Shown piece after piece: positions 9,048-16,949 of a stretch of DNA of 64,000 bases. Made by a program: the position numbers and the translations under genes. The notes below the pieces were generated by a model. That model was not told the origin of the DNA. It worked only from the letters and a program-made list of their open reading frames with translations, and did not search any database. The DNA is from Oscillatoriaceae cyanobacterium Prado104 (GTDB lineage: Bacteria > Cyanobacteriota > Cyanobacteriia > Cyanobacteriales > Microcoleaceae). Where the stretch lies: NCBI GenBank assembly GCA_025454405.1, contig JALOON010000012.1, positions 47,951-111,950 of the forward strand, given 5' to 3'. Within the stretch, counting starts at the first letter, position 1, and every line of letters begins with the position of its first letter.

Positions 9048-9982
9048 AGTTGAGAGATAAGTTACAGCTCGATCTTAGCAGGCGTCAACTAGCGATCGCC
9101 CTCGTTTTAACACTAGCCATTGCTTATATTTCGTGCTGCTTGTTCTTGTTTTTCAGACAGCGTTATTTGATTTTTCGCCCGAGTTATAAAATTTCAGAAC
9201 TCCCCAACTCTCCCGATTTTAAAATGCCCTATCGAGAAGTGCAGATACCTGTTGCTAATACGGGAGAATACCTGCACGCTTGGTGGGTGGAGGCTTTGAC
9301 CGATCGAGAGCAATTTCATCCCATCCAAAATGAGCCAGCAAAAGTGATTAAATCCCGGATGACAATTTTATATTTGTGCGGGGCTGGTGGCAATAAAAGT
9401 TATTACAATAATTTAGCAAGGGTGCAAGCCCTGCGACAGTTAGGGTTTTCGGTATTGGTAATTGATTATCGTGGTTTTGGAGCGAGTCAAGGGCAATTTC
9501 CTCGGGAAGCGCAATTTTATCAAGATAGTCAAGCAGCTTGGGATTATTTGGTAAAAGTTAGGCAAATTCCAGCGAGAGAAATCGTTATTTATGGAGAATC
9601 GTTAGGAGGGGCGATCGCGCTCGATCTAGCTGTGAAAAACTCCGCAGCAAAAGCAGTTATTGTTCAAAGTTCGTTTACAAAAATGGCAGAGGTAGTCACG
9701 CAACAAAATTGGATGCGGTTGTTTCCGATTGAGGTGATTCTTACCGAGAAGTTTGATTCGCTGAAAAAAGTGCGATCGCTGCAAATTCCGGTGTTATTTA
9801 TTCACGGAACTGCTGATGATATTGTTCCTGCCTATATGAGCGACCAATTATACAAAGCTGCTCCCGAACCGAAGCAAATATTTTTGATTCCCGGAGCGAG
9901 ACATTATGCAATTTATCAACCTGGAAATAACTCATATTTGCAAGCAATTGAAAAATTTATGAAAACAATTGATGTGAGATAG
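9044..9982 (+). CDS. Alpha/beta hydrolase, membrane-anchored (ABHD/BEM46-like)
   Basis: A 312-residue hydrolase. An N-terminal hydrophobic helix (about residues 17-37) anchors it, the RYLIFRPS segment after it is typical of the BEM46/ABHD13-17-like group, and the core carries GESLGG with nucleophile S186, the acid in HGTADDIVP (D258/D259) and the base in GARHYA (H287). The DYRGFGASQG loop supplies the oxyanion region. Esterase or thioesterase activity on lipids or acylated protein is likely from the family; the substrate is unknown. The four-base overlap with the Rpn copy 2 implies co-expression, though a functional tie to a nuclease is not obvious and the arrangement may be historical. Confidence 0.85.
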   Translation: MKLRDKLQLDLSRRQLAIALVLTLAIAYISCCLFLFFRQRYLIFRPSYKISELPNSPDFKMPYREVQIPVANTGEYLHAWWVEALTDREQFHPIQNEPAKVIKSRMTILYLCGAGGNKSYYNNLARVQALRQLGFSVLVIDYRGFGASQGQFPREAQFYQDSQAAWDYLVKVRQIPAREIVIYGESLGGAIALDLAVKNSAAKAVIVQSSFTKMAEVVTQQNWMRLFPIEVILTEKFDSLKKVRSLQIPVLFIHGTADDIVPAYMSDQLYKAAPEPKQIFLIPGARHYAIYQPGNNSYLQAIEKFMKTIDVR

Positions 9983-10079
9983 CTCGATCGCAAGCAAAAT
10001 TTTGTAGGTGCGCACTGCACAATTAACCGCTATAATTAACTTGTCAAAATGTCGATAATTTGATAAAGTTTTTGGTAGC

Positions 10080-10691
10080 ATGAAAGATCGCAAAAAACTC
10101 TTAATCCTAGATTTAGATGAAACTTTAATTTATGGCAATGAAACATCTCTTTATCGCAAAGCTGACTTTTTAGTAGAGCCATATTATATTTACAAGCGAC
10201 CGTTTCTCGATGTCTTTTTGAAAAAATGCTTCGAGTGGTTTGAGGTGGCAGTTTGGACATCTTCAACATCATCTTACGCGATCGCAATTGTATCTGCCAT
10301 CTTTGAAAATCCCGAAAATTTATCGTTTGTATGGGCGCGCGATCGCTGCACGATAGTTTATGACATAGAATGGCTTGAGTATTACTATCGCAAAAACATC
10401 AAAAAAGTCAAGCGCAAAGGATATCCTCTAGAGTCAATAATTGTAGTTGACGATACACCTCAAAAGTGGGAACGCAGCTATGGCAATTTGGTACGAGTAC
10501 ATCCCTTTGAGGGCGATGAAACGGATAATGAGTTGCAGTATTTGCTACTTTATTTAGAGCAACTGAAGTCAGTAGAAAATATTCGCAGTGTGGAGAAAAG
10601 ATTCTGGCGAAATCGGCCGGCAAGAGCGATCGGCAAACCAGCAATCTCAAATACCCAGAAAGCGACATCACAAACTGATGAAGTTGATTAA
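10080..10691 (+). CDS. FCP1/NIF-like HAD phosphatase
   Basis: A 203-residue protein starting with the HAD motif LLILDLDETLIYG (nucleophile D11, acid D13), followed by WTSSTSSYA (motif II, Thr/Ser) and IIVVDDTPQKW (motif III-IV acidic pair). The DLDET form and the lack of an inserted cap identify the NLI-interacting-factor/FCP1-SCP group, which in eukaryotes dephosphorylates proteins such as the RNA polymerase II tail; bacterial members are largely uncharacterised. The C-terminal about 40 residues are basic and unstructured. The gene stands in the same direction as its neighbours but with gaps of about 60-100 bp on either side. Confidence 0.8.
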   Translation: MKDRKKLLILDLDETLIYGNETSLYRKADFLVEPYYIYKRPFLDVFLKKCFEWFEVAVWTSSTSSYAIAIVSAIFENPENLSFVWARDRCTIVYDIEWLEYYYRKNIKKVKRKGYPLESIIVVDDTPQKWERSYGNLVRVHPFEGDETDNELQYLLLYLEQLKSVENIRSVEKRFWRNRPARAIGKPAISNTQKATSQTDEVD

Positions 10692-10750
10692 CCATCAACT
10701 TTGGGCTAAAATGATCGAAAATTATTCTCGATCGGCTCAGAGGCTCTGAG

Positions 10751-11230
10751 GTGACTCCTAACGAGGGAACTGCAAACACCAAAAATCAGAAAATACCGAG
10801 CAAAACCCCCTTGGGTTCCAGCTATTACGGCTTGTTAGGGCTGCATCCTTCCGCATCCGCGATCGACATTCGGCGATCGTACCGCGAATTGAGCAAACTC
10901 TACCATCCCGATACTACCAACTTGTCGCCTGCAGTGGCTACGGCAAAATTTCAGCAGTTAAATAATGCCTACGCCACTCTCAGCAATCCCGAACGCCGCC
11001 TCGCCTACGATCTCAAAATAGGCTATTCGCGCGTAAATGCCATCCAGCAGCCATCGAATTTCAATACTCCGGTTTCCGAATCGCGGGGCAAAAAATTCGA
11101 CTCGGCTTATTTAGATCCTACAGATCGTCCCCTTTCCGCTGGAGAAATATTCGCCCTATTTATGATGGCAACTACTTTAATCGGATGTCTCGCAATGGCG
11201 ATCGCGATCGGCTTAATTCGCGGCAGTTAA
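10751..11230 (+). CDS. J-domain protein with C-terminal membrane helix
   Basis: A 159-residue DnaJ-like co-chaperone. The J domain lies at about residues 24-88 (SSYYGLLGLHPSAS, then the diagnostic HPD at 52-54 and a closing helix FQQLNNAYATLSNPERR). It lacks the Gly/Phe, zinc-finger and substrate-binding domains of DnaJ; instead there is a linker and one C-terminal transmembrane helix (IFALFMMATTLIGCLAMAIAI), so it should recruit Hsp70 to a membrane. The start is GTG at 10751; no in-frame ATG precedes the J domain. In cyanobacteria such a gene is commonly next to a DUF3143 gene, as here. Confidence 0.88.
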   Translation: MTPNEGTANTKNQKIPSKTPLGSSYYGLLGLHPSASAIDIRRSYRELSKLYHPDTTNLSPAVATAKFQQLNNAYATLSNPERRLAYDLKIGYSRVNAIQQPSNFNTPVSESRGKKFDSAYLDPTDRPLSAGEIFALFMMATTLIGCLAMAIAIGLIRGS

Positions 11231-11239
11231 CAATTATTC

Positions 11240-11353
11240 AAAAATCTCCCAATCTAAAATCTAAAATCTAAAATCCCATGCCCATGCCCATGCCCAATCC
11301 CTCCGCTACGCTTCGCCCAATCCCCCAATCTAAAATCTACAATCTAAAATCCC
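11240..11353. repeat. AATCTAA heptamers and CCATGC hexamers
   Basis: The gap between the J-domain gene and its DUF3143 partner is made of AATCTAA heptamers (three units near 11250-11275 and again near 11330-11352), three CCCATG-type hexamers, and a TCCGCTACGCTTCGCC palindromic element. No gene. Confidence 0.75.
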
Positions 11354-11626
11354 ATGTCTCTTCCTCCTGCAGATACTCCTTTGTACAATCATCCGCTACC
11401 TGAAATCGAAGGCTGGCTGAAAAGTCGCGGCTGCGAGCAAGACAGCCAAGAACTTCACTGCTGGCAAGTCGATCGACCCACTTGGAAAGCTGAAATCGCC
11501 CTCGATATCGACCAAATTACCGTCCGTTACATCAAAGCTGGTGCTGACGGGCAAGATATTAATCGAGCTTTTAAATATTCCCTCTCGCGCCAAGATATCG
11601 AAGCTGCCGTCTTCTCAGGACCCTGA
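11354..11626 (+). CDS. DUF3143 protein
   Basis: A 90-residue acidic protein matching the cyanobacteria/plastid-specific DUF3143 family: PLYNHPLPEIEGWLKSRGC at the N-terminus, LHCWQVDRPTWKAEI in the middle, and ITVRYIKAG...RAFKYSLSRQDIEAAVF at the end. No signal, membrane helix or metal motif is visible. The family is repeatedly encoded beside a membrane J-domain protein, which suggests a shared process such as chaperone-dependent maintenance of membrane complexes, but no activity has been shown to my knowledge. The start is ATG at 11354, immediately after a repeat tract. Confidence 0.85.
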   Translation: MSLPPADTPLYNHPLPEIEGWLKSRGCEQDSQELHCWQVDRPTWKAEIALDIDQITVRYIKAGADGQDINRAFKYSLSRQDIEAAVFSGP

Positions 11627-11634
11627 TTTTTATT

Positions 11635-11892
11635 TTCGATTTTGGATTTTGGATTTTCGATGGCGAATTTTTGATTGAAGATTTTCGATTGTCAATTGAA
11701 AATTTTGGATTGAGTATTTTCCAGCAATTTTGAATGGTTCGATTCGGAGATTTTCGATCTATCGAAAATTGTCAAAATCTCGATCGCACAATCGAAAATC
11801 AACAATCCTCAATCGAAAATCCTTACATTTTCGATCGCACAATCGAAAATCCAAAATTCCCAATCTAAAATCTAAAATCCCAAATCTAAAAT
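11635..11892. repeat. TCGAAAATC/AATCTAA repeat tract
   Basis: An AT-rich tract with many copies of GATTTTCGATT and its complement AATCGAAAATC, then AATCTAAAATC heptamers, between the convergent DUF3143 and uppS genes. The two orientations could pair into a large imperfect hairpin behind both genes. Confidence 0.75.
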
Positions 11893-11894
11893 CG

Positions 11895-12644
11895 TTACAC
11901 TTTCCCAAATCGACGGCTGCGCTGTTGGTAATCAGACAAAGCGCGGTGAAACTCCGATCGGTCGAAATCCGGCCACAGCGTCTCAGTAATGTAAATTTCT
12001 GAATAAGCCATTTGCCACAGCAGAAAATTGCTCAACCGCATTTCTCCACTCGTCCGAATCAACAAATCCGGATCGCAAACATCAGCAGTATACAAATAGC
12101 GTTTAAATAAAACCTCATCAATTTCCTCCGGCTGCAACTTGCCCTGCTGTACTTGAGTCGCGATCGCCCGACAAGCCTGTACAATTTCCTGACGCCCGCC
12201 GTAATTCGTTGCTACTCGAAATCGAATCCCTCGATTGTGCTCGGTTGCCACTACAGATCGCTCGATTTCCGCCTGCAAAGACTTCGGTAAAGCCTGCAAA
12301 TTCCCGATAAATTGAATTTGCACGTCCTCATCCACCATTTCCCGCAATTCTTGGCGCAACTTGCCCTCAAACAAACTCATCAGAAAATCCACTTCCCCTG
12401 CAGGGCGACCCCAATTCTCCGTCGAAAAAGCATAGGCCGTTAAAACTTGAATTCCCCAATCTTTGCAGCAGCGCAGCAGTTCCTTGAGAGCGCTGGCCCC
12501 CCGGCGGTGGCCCGCAATCCGCGGCAGCCCCTTATTTTTAGCCCAGCGCCCGTTTCCATCCATAATCACCGCTACGTGATTGGGCAATCGCTCTTGTTCC
12601 AAATCCAGAGGCAACTTTTCCAAACAAATTCCTTGACTCATCAC
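11895..12644 (-). CDS. uppS: Isoprenyl transferase (undecaprenyl diphosphate synthase)
   Basis: A 249-residue cis-prenyltransferase. [16 protein letters not shown] (catalytic D29), [13 protein letters not shown], the [11 protein letters not shown] segment and the C-terminal [26 protein letters not shown] are all diagnostic. It condenses isopentenyl units onto farnesyl diphosphate in Z configuration to make the C55 carrier lipid for peptidoglycan and surface polysaccharides; some cyanobacterial homologues make other chain lengths. The gene overlaps the upstream cdaA stop by four bases (its ATG at 12644), so the two are translationally coupled. lysA lies upstream in the same direction. Confidence 0.95.
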   Translation of the reverse strand: MMSQGICLEKLPLDLEQERLPNHVAVIMDGNGRWAKNKGLPRIAGHRRGASALKELLRCCKDWGIQVLTAYAFSTENWGRPAGEVDFLMSLFEGKLRQELREMVDEDVQIQFIGNLQALPKSLQAEIERSVVATEHNRGIRFRVATNYGGRQEIVQACRAIATQVQQGKLQPEEIDEVLFKRYLYTADVCDPDLLIRTSGEMRLSNFLLWQMAYSEIYITETLWPDFDRSEFHRALSDYQQRSRRFGKV

Positions 12645-13558
12645 TTCTCCCGATTAGCTGACGGCGGACGGCGCAGTATCCGTTTGAACAGCGTCCATCC
12701 CTTCAATCCTATCTGGCGGCCGAGATTGGTTATGGGAATTTGGGTCACAGTTCTTTCTACCTCCGACGGAAACAGCTTGGCTTCCAGCAACTCCTTAAGT
12801 TTGTTGCTAGTCAAAGGCCGATTTAAAGTTCCCATCTGGGCCAAAGAAATAGAACCCGTTTCCTCAGACACAACCACGCACACGCAAGCTTGTACCCTTT
12901 CTGTAATCCCCATCGCCGCCCGGTGGCGGGTCCCCAACTGCCGCGACGCACTGCGATCGGATAGAGGTAAAATCACTCCAGCCGACACGATCCGGGAAGC
13001 CCGAATCAACACAGCCCCGTCGTGCAGCAAAGTTTGCGGTTGAAAGATAGTTTGCAGCAACTCCTTAGAGACTTCAGCATTAAGCTTCACTCCCGGCACT
13101 GAAAAATCCCGATCGTCGATCGGAGAATCTGTTTCTATAATTAATAAAGCACCAGTGCGGTTTTGGGAAAGTTCTTTTACGGCGTGTACAATTTCATCGA
13201 TGACGCTATCCGGTTCTGGATTGGGTCGGCGATCGCGCCCAAACAACTGCAAAATTTCTCCCCGGCCCAATTGTTCCAAAAATCGGCGAAACTCCGACTG
13301 CAATATCACCGCCATAGCCACAGCCGAACCAGTTACCAAACTGTTGAGAGCAACGTGCAACAGCTTCAATCCAGCCCAGTTACTCACAGCAGACGCCAGC
13401 ATCAGAATAATAAATCCCCGCACCATCCACAGCGTCCGGCGCTCGCCGACAATGACAAGTACCAAGTACGCGAGGGTAAATACCAATCCAATATCGATCG
13501 CCTGAATCAACAAGGATTGAATGAGAGCAAAATCATAGCCAGATTGTTGATTGTTCAT
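12641..13558 (-). CDS. cdaA: Diadenylate cyclase CdaA
   Basis: A 305-residue membrane-bound DAC protein. Three N-terminal transmembrane helices (about residues 12-85) precede the cyclase domain with its two signature motifs, [10 protein letters not shown] (DGA at 180-182) and [12 protein letters not shown] (RHR at 211-213). It makes cyclic di-AMP from two ATP, a second messenger that in cyanobacteria has been linked to osmotic and day-night control. Here it sits between lysA and uppS, all on the minus strand, and is coupled to uppS by overlap; in Firmicutes cdaA is instead tied to cdaR-glmM. No CdaR-like gene is visible nearby. Confidence 0.95.
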   Translation of the reverse strand: MNNQQSGYDFALIQSLLIQAIDIGLVFTLAYLVLVIVGERRTLWMVRGFIILMLASAVSNWAGLKLLHVALNSLVTGSAVAMAVILQSEFRRFLEQLGRGEILQLFGRDRRPNPEPDSVIDEIVHAVKELSQNRTGALLIIETDSPIDDRDFSVPGVKLNAEVSKELLQTIFQPQTLLHDGAVLIRASRIVSAGVILPLSDRSASRQLGTRHRAAMGITERVQACVCVVVSEETGSISLAQMGTLNRPLTSNKLKELLEAKLFPSEVERTVTQIPITNLGRQIGLKGWTLFKRILRRPPSANREK

Positions 13559-13905
13559 GGTTCATCGACAGCTACCGCCTGCGAACCGCGAACTTTGATG
13601 CACTCGAACCCGTGAACCATGAACAGTTGTTATTCCAATCGCGTGACTGAACAATGTATAACAGAAGGAAGAAGGAAGGTACTACACGGATAACACGGAT
13701 ACACGGATGAATTATCCGTAGGTCCTTCGTCATTCGTCAGAAGGAAGACCGAAGTTGGAAGAAGCCAAATGCAGTAAGAGCATATTTTCAACCTCCCTGA
13801 ATGTCCCAACCGTCAAGCCGATTGCTATAAAAGTAAAAAGTTACAAGACAACCTTCGATTATTTAAAATTGACGGTTTTACTTGTTACTTTTTACTTCTT
13901 ACTTC
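13559..13905. other. Gap between lysA and cdaA
   Basis: About 350 bp with no gene. It holds GAAGGAA-type heptamers (13663-13680 and 13738-13760), three ACACGGATA-type direct repeats (13684-13712) and TTACTTCTTACTT-type repeats next to the lysA stop. No convincing promoter or terminator. Confidence 0.6.
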
Positions 13906-15270
13906 TTACTCCTGAGTTCTGAGTCTTTCGGGAAGGCGGTCATGTCTCAGCAAATCCTGGTCAGTTTCCCGCTGGATGATAATGTTTGCTTCCCCATTTC
14001 TCACCAAAACCGCAGCCGGTTTTGGTACTCGGTTGTAGTTAGAAGCCATGCTGTAATTGTACGCGCCTGTAGCCGGAACGGCGAGGATATCTCCTGTTTC
14101 GCACTTTGGCAGCGTGGCATCTTTAATCAGAACATCGCCAGATTCGCAGTGTTTCCCAGCAATTGTCACTGTTTCCGTTAGGGGAGCGGACATTTTGCCG
14201 GCTGCGAGGACTCGATAAACTGATTGGTAGGTAATCGGACGCGGATTGTCCGACATCCCGCCATCGACAGCTAGATAAGTCCGCACTCCCGGAATGACTT
14301 TTTGCGATCCCACGGTGTAAGCTGTAACGCAAGCCGTACCCACGAGCGATCGACCCGGTTCGCACAGCAATTTCGGTAATGGCAATTTATGCTTCTTGCA
14401 AGCTGCTGCCACTGCGGTGCAAGCTGTACTAGCCCAAGCTTCGATGCTGGGAGGATCGTCCGCTTCAGTATAGCGAATGCCCAACCCACCGCCAATATTA
14501 ATTTCTGTCGGGGCCAAGCCGTAGTGAGTTGCTTTTGCGAAAGCCTTAACGATAACATCGGCTAGATCGTAGTGGGGTTGCAGTTCAAAAATTTGAGATC
14601 CGATGTGAGCGTGTATTCCTATGCAGGATAAAGTCGTTTGCTGCCGGATGAAAGTAAATACTTCATCGAGTTCGTTAGGATCGAAGCCAAATTTACTGTC
14701 GAGTTGGCCTGTCTTAATGTAATCGTGGGTGTGGCATTCAATTCCTGGAGTAAACCGCACCATCACTCGCGCCGGTGTTTCTGATGCTGCCAACTTTGCT
14801 AGAGTTTCTAAGTCCCGCCAGTTGTCTGCTACGGTAATGCAGCCGACTTCGACAGCTCCCTGAAGTTCTTCGCAGGATTTGTTGTTACCGTGAAAGTAGA
14901 TTTTGTCGGGATTAACGCCCGCTAGCTGTGCTGTTAGGAGTTCGCCTGCAGATACTACATCTATGCCCAAACCTTCCTGAGCCGCGATCGCGCAAACTGC
15001 CAAACAACTCCAAGCTTTGGAAGCGTAAAGCACTTGAGATTCTCCCGCATAGTAACGCTTAAAAGCATCTCGGTATTGGCCGCAAGTAGTCTGCAGGGTC
15101 TCTTCGTCTAAAATGTACAGGGGCGAGCCAAACTGCTCTACCAAAGCCGTTACCTCGCAGCCTCCAATTTCTAACCTGTCTCGGCTGTTAATTTTAGCTG
15201 TCAGAGGTAACAGTTGTTGGTTCGGCGATCGATTTCCCATTGGTGTTCCGATCGATTGAGTTGATACCAT
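13906..15270 (-). CDS. lysA: Diaminopimelate decarboxylase
   Basis: A 454-residue PLP enzyme of the alanine racemase fold: VLYASKAWSC carries the Schiff-base lysine, GGGLG the phosphate-binding glycine loop, and CEPGRS the substrate-binding element; AGKHCESGD near the C-terminus supplies the second-subunit cysteine. It converts meso-diaminopimelate to lysine. I chose the ATG at 15270 (MVSTQSIG): the frame is open 31 codons further, but that part reads across the divergent rimI start and lacks family similarity. Only 39 bp separate it from rimI, so the two promoters must overlap with coding or each other. cdaA and uppS follow in the same direction. Confidence 0.95.
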   Translation of the reverse strand: MVSTQSIGTPMGNRSPNQQLLPLTAKINSRDRLEIGGCEVTALVEQFGSPLYILDEETLQTTCGQYRDAFKRYYAGESQVLYASKAWSCLAVCAIAAQEGLGIDVVSAGELLTAQLAGVNPDKIYFHGNNKSCEELQGAVEVGCITVADNWRDLETLAKLAASETPARVMVRFTPGIECHTHDYIKTGQLDSKFGFDPNELDEVFTFIRQQTTLSCIGIHAHIGSQIFELQPHYDLADVIVKAFAKATHYGLAPTEINIGGGLGIRYTEADDPPSIEAWASTACTAVAAACKKHKLPLPKLLCEPGRSLVGTACVTAYTVGSQKVIPGVRTYLAVDGGMSDNPRPITYQSVYRVLAAGKMSAPLTETVTIAGKHCESGDVLIKDATLPKCETGDILAVPATGAYNYSMASNYNRVPKPAAVLVRNGEANIIIQRETDQDLLRHDRLPERLRTQE

Positions 15271-15309
15271 CGTACAATAACTATCTTTAGTGTATTTTAT
15301 AGTGTACAA

Positions 15310-15981
15310 TTGAACGTCCCGCGTTTTTTGGAAATTAAGAATCTCGCAGCATTTGACCTGCAATCGGCTGTAGAACTCGATCGACTTTGTTTTGGTAGAT
15401 TTTGGTCGATCGAAGGCTACAAGCGCGAATTAGAAAGCCCTAACAGCGATTTATTGGGTTTGTGGATAGTAGAAACAGCAGGCTCGGAATCGCCGGCAAA
15501 ATTTTCATTCGATATCTTCACCCCTCAAAATGGCGAGGACAGCGGAACGCCAACTCTACTAAACCAAACGGACGCGGGGGCGGAGCGTCTAGCGAAGGAA
15601 GTGCCTTTACAAATTCCGGAGTTGATTGGTTTGGGTTGTTTGTGGGCAGTTTTAGAGGAAGCTCACATTATCATGCTGGCTGTTCGCCCTCAGTTTCAAG
15701 GTCGGGGTTTCGGACAAGCTTTGCTTTGGGCTTTGTTGAAATCGGCTTGCGACAGGCAATTAGAACGGGCAACTTTAGAGGTGCAGGCTTCTAATTTGGC
15801 AGCAGTTTCTTTGTACAAAAAGTTTGGTTTTAAAGAGGCGGGACGGCGAAAAGGATATTATGAAGAAACTGGAGAAGATGCTCTGGTAATGTGGCGCAGC
15901 GGTTTGGAAAAACCGGAATTTCAACAATATTTGGAAATCAAAAGACAGGAAATTTGCGATCGGATAAGGCAGAACAATTAA
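15310..15981 (+). CDS. rimI: Ribosomal protein S18-alanine N-acetyltransferase RimI
   Basis: A 223-residue GNAT protein. The acetyl-CoA loop is VRPQFQGRGFGQALL, followed by LEVQASNLAAVSLYKKFGF, which is close to the RimI signature and to the KFGF(K)EAGRR-YY ending. It acetylates the N-terminus of S18 and perhaps other proteins. The start is probably TTG at 15310: no ATG or GTG occurs in frame before the conserved part. An unusual insert of about 50 residues (roughly 57-106) separates strand 2 from strand 3 and includes AGAERLAKE, which is encoded by a palindromic interspersed repeat (about 15571-15600). Divergent from lysA. Confidence 0.85.
   Translation: MNVPRFLEIKNLAAFDLQSAVELDRLCFGRFWSIEGYKRELESPNSDLLGLWIVETAGSESPAKFSFDIFTPQNGEDSGTPTLLNQTDAGAERLAKEVPLQIPELIGLGCLWAVLEEAHIIMLAVRPQFQGRGFGQALLWALLKSACDRQLERATLEVQASNLAAVSLYKKFGFKEAGRRKGYYEETGEDALVMWRSGLEKPEFQQYLEIKRQEICDRIRQNN
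15571..15600. repeat. Interspersed repeat in frame within rimI
   Basis: GCGGAGCGTCTAGCGAAGGA is of the widespread cyanobacterial type TCCGCT-ACGCTTCGC seen also at 11297-11313 and 55566-55585. Here it is translated in frame without disrupting the gene. Confidence 0.55.
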
Positions 15982-16129
15982 GGACGGGCGATCGATTTTT
16001 GGGAATACTTTATTGACAAAGCACCCTCCCGTATGGAAATAAATTGTGCAGGATTTCCAATTGCTGTCACAGATAATTCTGCGATTGTTATACCATTTCT
16101 CCAAATTCGTACAACAGTGCAACAGTATG

Positions 16130-16361
16130 TAGGGCTTGCTGAATAATCGATCGCAAGCCAAAAACAGGTGCGATCGATATCTGAAAGCTCGATTTAAGAT
16201 AAGATTTCTCTGTGTTAAGATCCTCTAAATATAATCTGGGATTATGCTCAATCCAAAAACAGGTGTTGTTATGCCCCATCGATCTAAAAACACACAAAAA
16301 ACCTGGCGCAACCAGGTAGAAAGTGCCACGTCAAGTGCGATCGATTATTCAGCAAGCCCTA
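16130..16361. mobile_element. MITE with perfect 26-bp terminal inverted repeats
   Basis: The left end (16130-16155) begins TAGGGCTTGCTGAATAATCG; the right end (16336-16361) is its exact reverse complement over 26 bp. Both outer ends carry TA, so a TA target duplication with a 228-bp element is the simplest reading, as for IS630/Tc1-type transposition (inference). Inside there is no transposase, only a 32-codon frame starting ATG 16271 (MPHRSKNTQKTWRNQVESAT) that runs into the right end and might be a transposase relic. The internal motif CCAAAAACAGGTG occurs twice (16158 and 16253). Confidence 0.85.
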
Positions 16362-16382
16362 TTTAACTGAAATCTCGCACCA

Positions 16383-16877
16383 TTATCGATCGGCTATCTG
16401 AGGAGAAATCACATCAAAAAAAGCATCGTCCAAGTCATAGCCAAACATCTGAGACATCGCCATCAACTTCGATTTTCCAGCAATTCCCTGCCGAGCAAAC
16501 CAATCCGACAACACAAAGATTTTGTTCATCAAAAAGATTTCCAAAGCTTCAGGATTGTACTGAATTCCCTCCGTGCGGTGGAACTGATGCGGCACTAACA
16601 TCGCCGTATAGCGCGCTAATTCCCCGGCTTTCCAGTCGAGCAAAAAAGGCAGCCAAGGATAGCACGAATCCAAGCGAATAAACCACAGCCGGAGCTCGGG
16701 AATTTCTGATAATTCTCGCGGATCTAACTCTTCGCGGGGATAGTCAATTTCAAATTTTACTTGCTGTTCCCCAGATGCGATCGCCCCTGCTTCCAGCCAC
16801 TTGTCAACTACCTCCCGCACCGGAGATAAATCTAAATTGTTAATGCGATCGGCATTAATCTCTACCACAATACTCAT
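16383..16877 (-). CDS. crr6: CRR6-like protein (NDH-1 biogenesis)
   Basis: A 164-residue soluble protein matching the Chlororespiratory Reduction 6 family (DUF1817). The conserved centre FEIDYPREELDPRELSEIPE, LWFIRLDSCYPWLPFLLDW, GELARYTAMLVPHQFHRTEG and the end FGYDLDDAFFDVI are intact, and the length is normal for cyanobacteria. In Arabidopsis CRR6 is needed to assemble NdhI into the hydrophilic arm of the photosynthetic NDH complex; the cyanobacterial homologue has a comparable role. The ATG at 16877 is the family start. It lies downstream of the DUF3685 gene on the same strand, separated by about 70 bp, and next to the MITE. Confidence 0.88.
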   Translation of the reverse strand: MSIVVEINADRINNLDLSPVREVVDKWLEAGAIASGEQQVKFEIDYPREELDPRELSEIPELRLWFIRLDSCYPWLPFLLDWKAGELARYTAMLVPHQFHRTEGIQYNPEALEIFLMNKIFVLSDWFARQGIAGKSKLMAMSQMFGYDLDDAFFDVISPQIADR

Positions 16878-16949
16878 AAAATGTCAACCTAATTGTTTAT
16901 AATTTTCAGTTAGATCGTGTCCGGTCGATCGAGTTCGAAAACCGTTTAT

